Assembly (NCBI GenBank): GCA_044228685.1
Contig: JBGAUL010000002.1
Coordinates: 1 to 64,000 of the forward strand
Direction of reading: 5' to 3'
DNA from: JBBATK01 sp044228685
Lineage (GTDB): Bacteria; Bacteroidota; Ignavibacteria; Kapaibacteriales; NICIL-2
Length of the DNA: 64,000 nt
Shown here: one piece after another, positions 56,223-64,000 of the stretch
Layout: each line of letters starts with the position of its first letter
Position numbering within the stretch: the first letter of the stretch is position 1
Translations under genes and position numbers: made by a program
Notes under the pieces: model-generated
What the model saw: only the letters and a program-made list of their open reading frames with translations
Databases searched by the model: none
Told to the model about the DNA's origin: nothing

Positions 56223-57325
56223 GGAGTATGGAGAGTAGAATGTGGCAACGAATTCGCGTCGTTGCGGGAAATAGTCTTTATGCGATTCATAACGGACGGA
56301 ACGCCCGATTGCTGCGATAACTCTCGCACACGAGACACCTTCGTGTGTTGACGTGAGGATGATGAGGACTTAGCCAGTAAGTTCCTGCAGACTGTTGCAA
56401 TGTTGTGGGCCGATGTGCCACCATTTTGAATGGGCATCAATAGACGAAGTTCTTGCAGATCGAAATCTGAGTGTACTTCTTTGTTGAGTGCCAGACCGGT
56501 ATAGGCAAGGGTTGAGAATCTAGTGATGAGCACTGCACTGTTGGCAACCATCTCGTGTGCATTGCCTTGAATGAAGACCGGAGAGTGTGGCGCAAGTTTC
56601 TCTATCTCTCGCTGAGCGCGTTCGTGATTTTCGTTGGGATGTAACTTGAAGAGAAGCTCTCTGCCATCTGCAATTTCTAGGGCGCGACGAATGAACTTGT
56701 TTCTGTTTTCAATCTTGAATGTTTCCCGTGAGTCTGAGGTCGCGCACAACACATAATCCTGATGAGGGAAATCATTGATTCTGTACCTCTCACAATTATC
56801 GAAGTTGGGAATGCCTGTGACGTGCAAGGTCGAAGGATCAACACCCTTCTTTATGAAGTGATTGCGATAGCCCTTCGATGCAACACAAAAGGCGTCGTAC
56901 ATGTGACTCAAACCGGTTGCGGAAGTGCTGGCGAGGTAGCGCGGAATTTTTAGCCAACGTACTAAATGATAGATCATGTTTTCCGGATCAGTCATGCCCT
57001 CTTGTACCAGAACAACTGTGCTACGTCGTATGTTCTTAGGGATGATAAGATCTTGACAGGTTACAACCAAGTCGTAGTTGTGAAGACGTCCCTCGTAATC
57101 CAATCTCAACTCATGCGAAGTCAAATACTCCTCTGTAGCCCGACGAAAGTGACCGCCTAAGATCGTCCAGTCAAGCGTGCCCATCTTCGCAAGCATCCTG
57201 AGCATCCCATCACTGTAATAGGGAGTGAAATACTGCTCCGTCCCGTCTAACTGTTCAGCAATGCTATGCATCATCGTTGTCTGATTCAACGATCCGCAGA
57301 TAAACAAGACTTTTGGCTTCGCCAT
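56219..57325 (-). CDS. GT-B-fold glycosyltransferase-like protein
   Basis: A 368-residue cytoplasmic protein, first gene of the sugar operon. The N-terminus (K-P-K-V-L-F-I-C-G-S-L-N) and the later L-L-F-K-L-H-P-N-E segment, followed by A-V-L-I-T-R-F-S-T-L-A-Y-T-G, are typical of GT-B-fold glycosyltransferases and CDP-glycerol glycerophosphotransferase-like enzymes, where the H-P and S-T segments contact the nucleotide donor. I cannot name its donor or acceptor, but its position suggests transfer of the cluster's sugar. The ATG at 57325 follows TAGGGTG and is favoured over a GTG three codons earlier. Low-complexity Ser/Thr follows near the C-terminus. Confidence 0.6.
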   Translation of the reverse strand: MAKPKVLFICGSLNQTTMMHSIAEQLDGTEQYFTPYYSDGMLRMLAKMGTLDWTILGGHFRRATEEYLTSHELRLDYEGRLHNYDLVVTCQDLIIPKNIRRSTVVLVQEGMTDPENMIYHLVRWLKIPRYLASTSATGLSHMYDAFCVASKGYRNHFIKKGVDPSTLHVTGIPNFDNCERYRINDFPHQDYVLCATSDSRETFKIENRNKFIRRALEIADGRELLFKLHPNENHERAQREIEKLAPHSPVFIQGNAHEMVANSAVLITRFSTLAYTGLALNKEVHSDFDLQELRLLMPIQNGGTSAHNIATVCRNLLAKSSSSSRQHTKVSRVRELSQQSGVPSVMNRIKTISRNDANSLPHSTLHTP

Positions 57326-57842
57326 TGAGTACACCCTACACTATTTGATCCATTTAAGGCACAATCCGCATTCGACACTGTGTAATCCAGATGTTAGTCT
57401 ATTAGCCATCTGTGATCGATGCGTGATGTCTTTGTCCCGTCATGCAAATTCCGCGTAGGGCTTTACCTCAGTGTTACAAGCACGTTATGAAATTCCGCTA
57501 AAAACAGTGTTTGCTTGGTGAAATCGACGCAGTTTGAGCGAGCAGACCTTTGATTTCCGCTATACAATTCCAGATTTAGAATGTCGTGACATCCTGCTCT
57601 TTAACACTTCAGGTCTTGCTATAATTGGCGCTAGCTGGCATTTTGCATGATACTCTCTTCGCTATCTCGCCTCCTGCAGCGAAATTTATGAAAAAATATC
57701 ATTTCATAAGTAACTACAATACAACCACTTAACACTTAGAGACACTTTTATCCCAAAAAAGAATTTGACAAAAAGGTCTGATTCTCTATTTTTGAATAAA
57801 AGATACGATTAGCCGAATTAGAATTACTGTAAAGGCTGCGTT
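57326..57842. other. intergenic region between divergent sugar and nos clusters
   Basis: About 517 bases between the start of the minus-strand sugar operon and the plus-strand rrf2 gene. It is AT-rich toward the rrf2 side. The rrf2 promoter and operator lie at 57764-57805. A TATAAT hexamer at 57620-57625 has no clear partner box. No gene is visible. Confidence 0.5.
57764..57805 (+). promoter_or_regulatory. rrf2 promoter with overlapping imperfect palindrome
   Basis: TTTG (57764-57767), a 19-base spacer and TATTTTTG (57787-57794) fit the Bacteroidota consensus TTTG-N19/21-TAnnTTTG exactly. A 23-base imperfect palindrome at 57783-57805 centred on G57794, matching at 8 of 11 positions per arm, covers the -7 box, where a repressor would block transcription. 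The rrf2 start codon is 38 bases past it, so autoregulation is likely; the same regulator probably controls the nos genes. Confidence 0.6.
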
Positions 57843-58304
57843 ATGTTCTCGCGATCATGTACCTATGGAATTCAGGCAGGACTTTATTTAGCTAGAGAAG
57901 GTGCGACAGATCGCTTTGTCCCGGCACACAGAATAGCGCGAGATCTCAATGTCCCCTTTCATTTTCTAAAGAAGATTCTTCAGCGACTAAGCGATGAAGG
58001 AATTACGCGCTCGGTGCGGAGCACCAATGGTGGTGTGGCACTGGCTCGCAACCCCGATGAAATCTCAATCTGGGATATCGTTGATGCACTGGACGGTGTA
58101 GATAAGTTCGATTCAGAGTGCATCCTTAAGCTCCCCCATTGTGATAAAGAAAGACCGTGCGCTTTGCATCAGGCATGGTTACAAGAAAAGACACGACTTC
58201 AACACATGTTAAAATCGACGAGCCTGAGTGATGGCGCCGGTTCAGTGCCCTTCATGATGGATCGCGCGAGCCAATTCGTCGGTCAGCACGAGCTTGCTCA
58301 CTAA
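57843..58304 (+). CDS. Rrf2-family transcriptional regulator with Fe-S-type cysteines
   Basis: A 153-residue Rrf2 regulator. The winged helix (1-70) shows the family pattern with V-P-F-H-F-L-K-K-I-L at 37-46 and the wing G-G-V-A-L-A-R near 63-69. Cys93, Cys100 and Cys106 (spacing X6 and X5) are arranged like the [2Fe-2S]/[4Fe-4S] ligands of NsrR, IscR and RirA, so an Fe-S cluster sensing NO, O2 or iron is likely. Its position at the head of the N2O-reductase cluster favours NO or redox sensing. The cytochrome c gene begins 51 bases after the stop. I do not name the exact branch. Confidence 0.88.
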   Translation: MFSRSCTYGIQAGLYLAREGATDRFVPAHRIARDLNVPFHFLKKILQRLSDEGITRSVRSTNGGVALARNPDEISIWDIVDALDGVDKFDSECILKLPHCDKERPCALHQAWLQEKTRLQHMLKSTSLSDGAGSVPFMMDRASQFVGQHELAH

Positions 58305-58355
58305 TTACGCCGAGTAAGCGATACAGTACTCTCTTATCCCAAATCTGGAGTTTTT

Positions 58356-58865
58356 ATGAAAAATCCTGTCGGTCTTCCCCGCATCGGTGTACTGATGCTA
58401 TTTATCAGCCTTGTGTTTTTGGGCGCTTGCAGCAAGAACAATTCAGCGGACAACAAAGCCGGAGCAGATGCACCGGCACCGGGACAAGTGCTCAAGGACA
58501 AACCGCAGTATTTCAAGGTCAAGCACGTTGAGGTGGAAGCAACACCGAATGCCACATTGGCAGATAAAGGACAGAAGATATTTGAGACGACCTGTACGAG
58601 TTGTCATAAGTATGATCAACGCTATGTAGGACCAGGTCTAGGCGGCGTTACGCATCGTCGTCCACTGGAATATGTCATGAACATGATTCTCGACACCGAC
58701 GTCATGGTCGAGAACGACGACACCGTGCGATGTCTGCTCCAAACCTACATGCTCAAAATGCCCAACATGAATGTAGACGAGAACGATGCCCGCAGTGTAC
58801 TTGAACACCTTCGTCGCGTTGGACTTGAATACGACGCGAACAACGCAAAGACAGCGGCGAAATAA
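58356..58865 (+). CDS. cytochrome c lipoprotein of the nos cluster
   Basis: A 169-residue c-type cytochrome. The signal peptide ends in the lipobox L-G-A-C with Cys25 as the lipid-bearing residue, so it is anchored to a membrane facing the periplasm. The haem site C-T-S-C-H is at 80-84; a distal Met is likely 135 or 138 in M-P-N-M. A GGAG lies a few bases upstream of the ATG. It belongs to the monohaem cytochromes that accompany clade II nos clusters and should deliver electrons to NosZ, encoded 88 bases downstream beyond a hairpin. Confidence 0.9.
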   Translation: MKNPVGLPRIGVLMLFISLVFLGACSKNNSADNKAGADAPAPGQVLKDKPQYFKVKHVEVEATPNATLADKGQKIFETTCTSCHKYDQRYVGPGLGGVTHRRPLEYVMNMILDTDVMVENDDTVRCLLQTYMLKMPNMNVDENDARSVLEHLRRVGLEYDANNAKTAAK

Positions 58866-58879
58866 TCTGAATTCAAGAA

Positions 58880-58899
58880 TGGTGCAGCCGACTGCACCA
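58880..58899 (+). ncRNA. hairpin between cytochrome c gene and nosZ
   Basis: A perfect 8-base stem (TGGTGCAG at 58880-58887, CTGCACCA at 58892-58899) with a 4-base loop. No T-run follows, so it is more likely an mRNA-stability or processing element than a terminator. It lies 55 bases before the nosZ start codon. A second, longer hairpin closes the nosZ coding region downstream. Confidence 0.45.
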
Positions 58900-58953
58900 C
58901 ACGAGTACGTTGAATAATACTACACCATATCACCAACATTTGAGGAGTGTTCT

Positions 58954-60921
58954 ATGAAGCGAATACTATTTGCAGCCCTTGGTCTGGGAGTAATCCTGAC
59001 ACTGGCTTTGACCTTTAACGGTTGTCCATCATCAGGTAAGGCGGCGGTTACAGATGGCGACGCAGCATCACGCGTGTTTGTACCACCTGGCAAGCACGAC
59101 GAAATCTATCTCTTTACATCGGGCGGTTTCAGTGGTCAAGTTGGCGTCTACGGTATCCCAAGCGGACGCTTATTCCGCACCATTCCTGTGTTCTCGCAAG
59201 ACGCAGAAAAAGGTTGGGGTTATTCCGAAGAGACAAAGCCGATGTTGATGACATCACACGGATTTATTCCTTGGGACGACCAGCATCACCTCCAACTCAG
59301 TCGCACCGATGGTAACAACGATGGTCGCTGGCTCTTTGCGAACGCAAACAACACACCACGTATTGCACGCATCGACCTCAAGACTTTCCGCACCAATGAG
59401 ATCATTGAATTGCCGAATACCGGTGGTAATCACGGTTCGCCTTACACGACTCAAGGAACAGAGTATGTGGTATCGGCATCTCGTTTTTCAATTCCTGCAG
59501 GTGATAATGCCGATGTGCCGATCTCATCCTACAAGCAAAACTTCCGTGGTCGCGCATCTTTCGTAAAAGTTGACCCTCAATCAGGTCACATGAGCCTCAA
59601 CTTCCAAATCAATCTTCCTCCATTTGATTATGATTTGGCAAGTGGCGGCAAGGACAAGTCGCATGGTTGGGTATTCTGGACCTGCTACAATTCTGAGCAA
59701 GCCAACTCATTGCTTGAAGTCAATGCAAGTCAAAACGACAAAGACTTCATCTGCGCTGTGAATTGGAAGAAAGCAGAAGAATACATGGCTCAAGGAAAAG
59801 CACATAAGGTCAATTGCGAATACGCACACAACACCTACAGCGACGAAACACACTCGGCTACATCAGTTATGGAATCAGGTGCCATGCAGCTTGATCCTAA
59901 GGATTGTCCGGGCATGTGCTATCTCATCCCAACACCGAAGTCACCACACGGCTGCGACGTAGACCCAACAGGCGAATTCATCTGCGCCGGCGGTAAACTC
60001 GCAACAGTGATTCCGGTGTACTCCTTTACCAAGATTCAAAAGGCTATCGAGGACAAGGCATTTGATGGTGAGGTTGAAGGAATTCCGATTATTAAGTATG
60101 ACGCAGCTTTGGCAGGTGAAGTGAAGAAGCCGGGTCTGGGACCTCTGCACACAGAGTTTGACGGAAAGGGTTTTGCCTATACATCACACTTTGTTTCATC
60201 AGAAGTTGTGAAGTGGTCGCTCAAAGACTTCAGCGTCGTGGATCGTCAGCCAACATTCTACTCCATTGGTCACTTAAGCGTCGTTGGTGGTGACAACAAG
60301 ACACCATACGGCAAGTATTTGGTTGCAATGAATAAGATCACCAAAGATCGTTATCTGCCAACCGGACCTGAGCTCTGTCAATCAGCACAGTTGTTTGATA
60401 TCAGTGGCGACAAGATGAAACTCTTGCTCGACTTCCCAACCGTAGGCGAACCGCACTACGCTCAAATGTGTCCGGCAACTTTGATTGAGAAGAATTCTCT
60501 CAAGTCATTCAAGCTCACAGCTAACAAACACCCTTATGCTTCGATCGGTGAAAAAGACGCTCGTGTCGAACGCAAAGGAAATGAGATTCATGTGTATGGC
60601 ACAGCAATCCGCTCGCACTTTAAGCCCGACAATATCGAAGGCGTGAAGGTTGGCGACGTTGTGTACTTCCACGTTACAAACCTCGAACAAGACTGGGATG
60701 TTCCACACGGATTTGCAATCAAAGGAGCTGACAACGCCGAGCTCTTGATTATGCCTGGTGAAACCCAAACATTGAAATGGGTTCCGAAGAAAGCCGGAGT
60801 GGTTCCGTTCTATTGTACAGACTTCTGTTCTGCATTGCACCAAGAAATGCAAGGATATGTCCGGGTGTCTCCCGCCGGATCATCCACTGCACTTTCGAGT
60901 GGTTCTGAAGCAAAGCCATAG
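58954..60921 (+). CDS. nosZ: nitrous oxide reductase, clade II (Sec-type)
   Basis: A 655-residue periplasmic copper enzyme that reduces N2O to N2. The N-terminus (residues 1-24, F-N-G-C) is a Sec signal, possibly lipoprotein-like, without the twin-Arg of clade I NosZ. Residues about 40-530 form the seven-bladed propeller that holds the CuZ site; H111-H112 in D-D-Q-H-H are among its ligands. The cupredoxin domain holds CuA: His585 (P-H-G-F), C621, C625, H629 and M632 in C-T-D-F-C-S-A-L-H-Q-E-M, all present. GAGGAG lies six bases upstream of the ATG. The gene is flanked by two hairpins and followed by the NosL fusion, NosD and NosF. Confidence 0.97.
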   Translation: MKRILFAALGLGVILTLALTFNGCPSSGKAAVTDGDAASRVFVPPGKHDEIYLFTSGGFSGQVGVYGIPSGRLFRTIPVFSQDAEKGWGYSEETKPMLMTSHGFIPWDDQHHLQLSRTDGNNDGRWLFANANNTPRIARIDLKTFRTNEIIELPNTGGNHGSPYTTQGTEYVVSASRFSIPAGDNADVPISSYKQNFRGRASFVKVDPQSGHMSLNFQINLPPFDYDLASGGKDKSHGWVFWTCYNSEQANSLLEVNASQNDKDFICAVNWKKAEEYMAQGKAHKVNCEYAHNTYSDETHSATSVMESGAMQLDPKDCPGMCYLIPTPKSPHGCDVDPTGEFICAGGKLATVIPVYSFTKIQKAIEDKAFDGEVEGIPIIKYDAALAGEVKKPGLGPLHTEFDGKGFAYTSHFVSSEVVKWSLKDFSVVDRQPTFYSIGHLSVVGGDNKTPYGKYLVAMNKITKDRYLPTGPELCQSAQLFDISGDKMKLLLDFPTVGEPHYAQMCPATLIEKNSLKSFKLTANKHPYASIGEKDARVERKGNEIHVYGTAIRSHFKPDNIEGVKVGDVVYFHVTNLEQDWDVPHGFAIKGADNAELLIMPGETQTLKWVPKKAGVVPFYCTDFCSALHQEMQGYVRVSPAGSSTALSSGSEAKP

Positions 60922-60933
60922 TTAGGTGCTCGC

Positions 60934-60971
60934 GAGGAGAGGATGGCCGGTGAATCCATCCTCTCCTCTTT
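60934..60971 (+). terminator. 13-base hairpin after nosZ
   Basis: A perfect 13-base stem (GAGGAGAGGATGG at 60934-60946 with CCATCCTCTCCTC at 60956-60968), a 9-base loop and TTT after it. It lies 13 bases past the nosZ stop. With only three T, termination is probably partial, so accessory genes are read at a lower level than nosZ; it would also protect the nosZ mRNA 3' end. Confidence 0.7.
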
Positions 60972-61039
60972 GCGGAACGAGTATTCACCCATTGACAGTT
61001 TAGATTTTTCGGACAATTACGAGGCAACCGGTCATTATT

Positions 61040-62110
61040 ATGAAATCAATTCACAGACTCCTGCTCGCTCTTGCATCTCTACTCCTCATCGTCATGTACG
61101 TGACGCCGCTCTGGATTATCGAGCTCGAAGCACCACAGTATCCTGAAGGCTTAGGATTAGAAATTCATTTGTCAACAATCGTGGGTCAGAAAGAGCAGGA
61201 CCTCGAGAGCATCAACAACCTCAACCACTACATCGGCATGAAACGCATTGAGCCGGACAGCATTCAAGAGCTCACGATGATGCCATGGATCGTTGCCGCA
61301 ATGATCGGTCTTGGACTGATCTCGGCTCTAGTCGGCAAACGTTGGATGGCTCTCAGTTGGTCGGTGCTCTTCATTATCGTAGCCGCAATTGGTATGGCAG
61401 ACTTCTATAACTGGGAGTACGACTACGGGCACAATCTCAATCCGCATGCTGCTATCAGCATTCCCGGCATGAGTTACCAGCCACCTCTCATTGGAGGAAA
61501 ACAACTGCTGAATTTTCACGCTTTGTCCTTGCCGGGTATCGGTGGCTATGCAATGGGTATATCTATTGCGCTTGGCTTGCTGACCTGGTTCTTGTCGCGA
61601 GATTCAAAATCAAAGTCAACAGTGAACTCTCCTCTCTCTTCTCCACCACCAACAGCGACAGTGTCATCCGTTTTCAGCATCATATTTCTTCCGCTATTGC
61701 TTGTGTTGTCCTCGTGCTCCGACAAACCTGAGGCAATCAGTTTCGGCACTGAGGAATGTGCGCATTGTAAAATGACAATCAGCGACAAGCGCTTCGGAGC
61801 TGAGTTGGTGACGAAGAAAGGCAAGAACTACAAATTTGACAGTATTGAATGTCTGTGTGGCTTTCTGTTGGAAAAGACTGTTGACGAAAACGATATCGCT
61901 ACAGAATGGGTGATAGACTATGCACAGCCCGGACAATTCATCCCGGCTCGCAAAGCATGGTATCTCCGTTCAGAGAAAGTGCAGAGTCCGATGGGATTAA
62001 ATCTCAGCGCTTACTCGACTAAAGAATCCTACGAGTCTTCGCAAGCTGCAAATGGCGGAGATCTCTTCTATTTCGACAGTGTCCGTCTGCTCGTTGCTAA
62101 GTCATGGTAA
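61040..62110 (+). CDS. nosL: fusion of a membrane domain to NosL (copper chaperone)
   Basis: A 356-residue protein in which two normally separate parts are joined. Residues 1-190 are a membrane domain with helices at about 7-24, 83-99, 105-120 and 170-186, resembling the hypothetical membrane proteins next to nosZ in clade II clusters. Residues 210-226 then form a second hydrophobic segment ending in the lipobox L-S-S-C226, as if it were the signal peptide of a lipoprotein; NosL follows, with C-A-H-C-K-M at 240-245 (the copper motif) and E-C-L-C at 270-273. NosL delivers Cu(I) for the NosZ sites. No in-frame ATG with a ribosome binding site precedes the second part. The gene ends seven bases past the nosD start. 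Confidence 0.85.
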   Translation: MKSIHRLLLALASLLLIVMYVTPLWIIELEAPQYPEGLGLEIHLSTIVGQKEQDLESINNLNHYIGMKRIEPDSIQELTMMPWIVAAMIGLGLISALVGKRWMALSWSVLFIIVAAIGMADFYNWEYDYGHNLNPHAAISIPGMSYQPPLIGGKQLLNFHALSLPGIGGYAMGISIALGLLTWFLSRDSKSKSTVNSPLSSPPPTATVSSVFSIIFLPLLLVLSSCSDKPEAISFGTEECAHCKMTISDKRFGAELVTKKGKNYKFDSIECLCGFLLEKTVDENDIATEWVIDYAQPGQFIPARKAWYLRSEKVQSPMGLNLSAYSTKESYESSQAANGGDLFYFDSVRLLVAKSW

Positions 62111-63390
62111 AAACAGTTCACCATATCGCAGCTTCTGTTCAATCACGCTTCTGTGTTTTGACGCTTCTAGCATTTGTGTTGTTCTTCGCAGCAGCCCAAG
62201 TACAAGGCAGACAAATCGAAGTGTATCCAAGCTCAGCACGACCAATACATGCGGCTTTGGAGCAAGCGACGAATGGTGATTCGATTCATATACATGATGG
62301 ACTCTACAGCGAAGGACAAATTCATATTCAAAAATCCGTGTGTCTGTGGGGTTCACATCAAAGCGTTATTGATGGTGGCGACAGTGTTGAGATTATCGTT
62401 ATCTCCACTAATGATGTCACCATACACGGACTCACAATTCAAAACACAGGAAACAGTTATGTGCACGAGCGAGCTGCAATTCGTTTGGAGTTCGCTCAGC
62501 ACTGCTGTATTGAAAACAACAATATTCTACTGGCCAGCTACGGAGTGTATTCAGGTAAATGTCAATCCAACATTATCCGCAACAATCTCATTCGTTCCAA
62601 CGCGCTGAGTGAAAGCGCCTCGGGAAATGGAATTCATTGCTGGTATTGTCAGGACTACGTGATTGAGAACAATCACGTCGAGCAACATCGCGACGGCATC
62701 TACTTGGAGTTTACAACCGGCACGCAGGTGAGAAACAACGAGAGCAATGGCAACATGCGCTATGGATTGCACTTCATGTTCTCGCATCACAACGGTTACT
62801 ACTACAATCACTTCCATCACAACGGATCCGGAGTAGCGGTCATGTACACGAACAACGTTGAAATGATCGGCAACGTCTTCGAGAACAATCTCGGCGACGC
62901 TAGCTATGGTCTGTTGTTGAAGGAAATCACCGGCGGCACAATTCGCAATAACATCTTCCGCAGCAACACTGCCGGCATCTATGCAGAGAGCGGTGGAAGT
63001 TTGTTGATCGAGCACAACTCATTCGAGTCGAATGGTTGGGCTCTGCGATTGATGGCGAATTCAACTGACAATCACATCGACAGCAACAACTTTCTCTCGA
63101 ACAGTTTTGATGTCGCGACGAATAATTACTCAGTATACAGTTCTTTTAATGGGAACTATTGGGATAAGTATAGTGGCTATGACATTGACAAGAATGGCGT
63201 TGGCGACGTTCCCTTTCGTCCGGTGCGCCTCTTCTCCACCATCGTCGAGCAAAACGCTCCTGCCATGGTGCTGCTTCACAGCTTCTTTGTATCGCTCCTG
63301 GATTTGGCTGAGAGCATTTTTCCAACAGTGACGCCATCCGGCATGCAAGATGTAGCACCGGTGATGCATCCTTTTCTTTTGCACTCATGA
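62104..63390 (+). CDS. nosD: NosD, periplasmic parallel beta-helix protein for NosZ maturation
   Basis: A 428-residue periplasmic protein with a signal peptide (residues 1-35, ending Q-V-Q-G). The body is a right-handed parallel beta-helix of CASH/NosD type, with repeated N-x-I-x-x-N and N-N-x-x-x-x-N turns (for example I-E-N-N-N-I, I-R-N-N-L-I, I-G-N-V-F-E-N-N). NosD works with the NosF-NosY ABC transporter and NosL to assemble the CuZ site. Its ATG overlaps the NosL stop by seven bases, and its TGA overlaps the NosF ATG (ATGA), so the three are translationally coupled. Confidence 0.93.
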   Translation: MVKTVHHIAASVQSRFCVLTLLAFVLFFAAAQVQGRQIEVYPSSARPIHAALEQATNGDSIHIHDGLYSEGQIHIQKSVCLWGSHQSVIDGGDSVEIIVISTNDVTIHGLTIQNTGNSYVHERAAIRLEFAQHCCIENNNILLASYGVYSGKCQSNIIRNNLIRSNALSESASGNGIHCWYCQDYVIENNHVEQHRDGIYLEFTTGTQVRNNESNGNMRYGLHFMFSHHNGYYYNHFHHNGSGVAVMYTNNVEMIGNVFENNLGDASYGLLLKEITGGTIRNNIFRSNTAGIYAESGGSLLIEHNSFESNGWALRLMANSTDNHIDSNNFLSNSFDVATNNYSVYSSFNGNYWDKYSGYDIDKNGVGDVPFRPVRLFSTIVEQNAPAMVLLHSFFVSLLDLAESIFPTVTPSGMQDVAPVMHPFLLHS

Positions 63391-64000
63391 TCAACATCAA
63401 CACCATTTCCAAGAGCTATGGTCGCCTTCCGGTTTTGCGTGAGGTCAGTATGAACTTCGCGCCCGGACGCTGCACGGCTCTGCTTGGACCAAATGGTTCA
63501 GGCAAGACGACGCTTATCAAAAGCATTCTGGGTTTGGTGCGTGCAGATAGCGGCGATGTGCTGGTGAACGCGATTAACGTCAGTAGCAATTGGTCCTATC
63601 GTTCACTCATCGGATACATGCCGCAAATCGCACGCTACCCTGACAACCTCAGCGTGCAAGAGCTCTTGGACATGATTGCCCAAGTCCGTCAAGAAGAAGC
63701 CCTACGCATGCAAGAGTTGATCGATGTTTTCGAGCTCCGCGCGCATCTGGACAAATCCATGAAATCGCTTTCCGGCGGTACGCGCCAGAAAGTAAGTGCG
63801 GTGGCTGCACTTATGTTTGATGTGCCGGTGCTGATTCTAGATGAACCAACCGCCGGACTCGATCCGCTCATGGCTCGACGTCTCAAGGATGTAATTCAGG
63901 TAGAGAAGAGCAAGGGCAGAACGATTATTCTGACAACGCACATTCTTGCGGAGATCGAAGAGTTAGCGGACGACATCGCCTTTCTGCTCGAAGGACAGCT
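63387..64000 (+). CDS. nosF: NosF, ABC transporter ATP-binding protein (partial, runs off the window)
   Basis: The first 204 codons of an ABC ATPase; no stop occurs before the window end. The Walker A is G-P-N-G-S-G-K-T-T near residues 38-46, the Q-loop M-P-Q is near 77-79, the ABC signature S-G-G-T-R-Q near 130-135 and Walker B V-L-I-L-D-E-P-T near 149-156, followed by the D-loop G-L-D and the switch His in T-T-H. With NosY (beyond the window) it would power transport needed for CuZ assembly. ATGA coupling to nosD supports the assignment. Confidence 0.93.
   Translation, partial: MININTISKSYGRLPVLREVSMNFAPGRCTALLGPNGSGKTTLIKSILGLVRADSGDVLVNAINVSSNWSYRSLIGYMPQIARYPDNLSVQELLDMIAQVRQEEALRMQELIDVFELRAHLDKSMKSLSGGTRQKVSAVAALMFDVPVLILDEPTAGLDPLMARRLKDVIQVEKSKGRTIILTTHILAEIEELADDIAFLLEGQ

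Noticed and set aside
57620..57625. TATAAT as a promoter for the sugar or nos cluster
   Set aside because: No partner box at a fitting distance on either strand; the promoter at 57764-57794 is far better.
1..64000. CRISPR arrays, insertion sequences, rRNA and tRNA genes
   Set aside because: No repeated spacer-like units, transposase patterns, or tRNA/rRNA-like conserved stretches were seen by eye; a covariance-model scan would be decisive for tRNA.

Overview
The window reads as a chromosomal segment of a Gram-negative bacterium of the Bacteroidota/Chlorobiota assemblage, most plausibly a Kapabacteria- or Ignavibacteria-like lineage. The reasons are several large secreted proteins with C-terminal type IX secretion (T9SS, por) sorting domains, outer-membrane beta-barrels and OmpA-like proteins, a clade II (Sec-exported) nosZ cluster, mostly weak Shine-Dalgarno sequences, and two promoters that fit the Bacteroidota pattern TTTG-N19/21-TAnnTTTG. 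The lineage is an inference from gene content; no rRNA or tRNA gene is visible.

Layout. 1-3.5 kb: a tiny membrane protein, an outer-membrane barrel, an alpha/beta hydrolase, a ferredoxin-reductase-like flavoprotein and an unknown protein. 3.8-12.5 kb: one giant gene for a cyclic beta-1,2-glucan synthase (NdvB/ChvB type). 13-17 kb: a double-OmpA envelope protein with a clear terminator, a TonB-C-domain protein and an exported esterase. 17-26.4 kb, minus strand: a DHFR-like reductase, a SUI1/YciH protein, an S41-protease-like protein that seems to lack its catalytic Ser, pyruvate:ferredoxin oxidoreductase (nifJ) with a palindromic operator in its promoter, a HEAT-like protein, and a coupled signalling set (small protein, HDOD protein, GAF-histidine kinase). 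26.7-47.5 kb: a cell-surface region with a BNR/propeller T9SS cargo, an MFS transporter, two PD40-propeller T9SS cargos, a second double-OmpA protein and two tandem giant (about 1,745 residue) paralogues built from SBBP repeats, Ig-like modules, choice-of-anchor-D modules and a sorting domain. 47.5-49.3 kb: a membrane protein that resembles the Pycsar effector TM domain, with no cyclase beside it, and a metallo-beta-lactamase-fold hydrolase.

49.5-57.3 kb is a tightly packed minus-strand operon for an unusual surface sugar: glycosyltransferase-like protein, SpsF-type cytidylyltransferase, split transketolase (N and C subunits), class III aminotransferase/aminomutase, PtmA-like SDR, NeuB-family PEP-condensing synthase without its usual C-terminal domain, and a sterol-desaturase-family membrane hydroxylase coupled to it. 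This combination suggests an undescribed amino-ulosonic-acid-like glycan and is the best candidate here for a novel pathway.

57.8-64 kb, plus strand: a nitrous oxide reduction cluster. An Rrf2 regulator with three cysteines, whose promoter carries an overlapping imperfect palindrome, is followed by a cytochrome c lipoprotein, clade II NosZ bracketed by two strong hairpins, a fusion of a membrane domain to NosL with an internal lipobox, NosD and the start of NosF, which runs off the window end. Together these would reduce N2O in the periplasm with electrons delivered by the cytochrome, NosL and NosD/F serving copper-site assembly.
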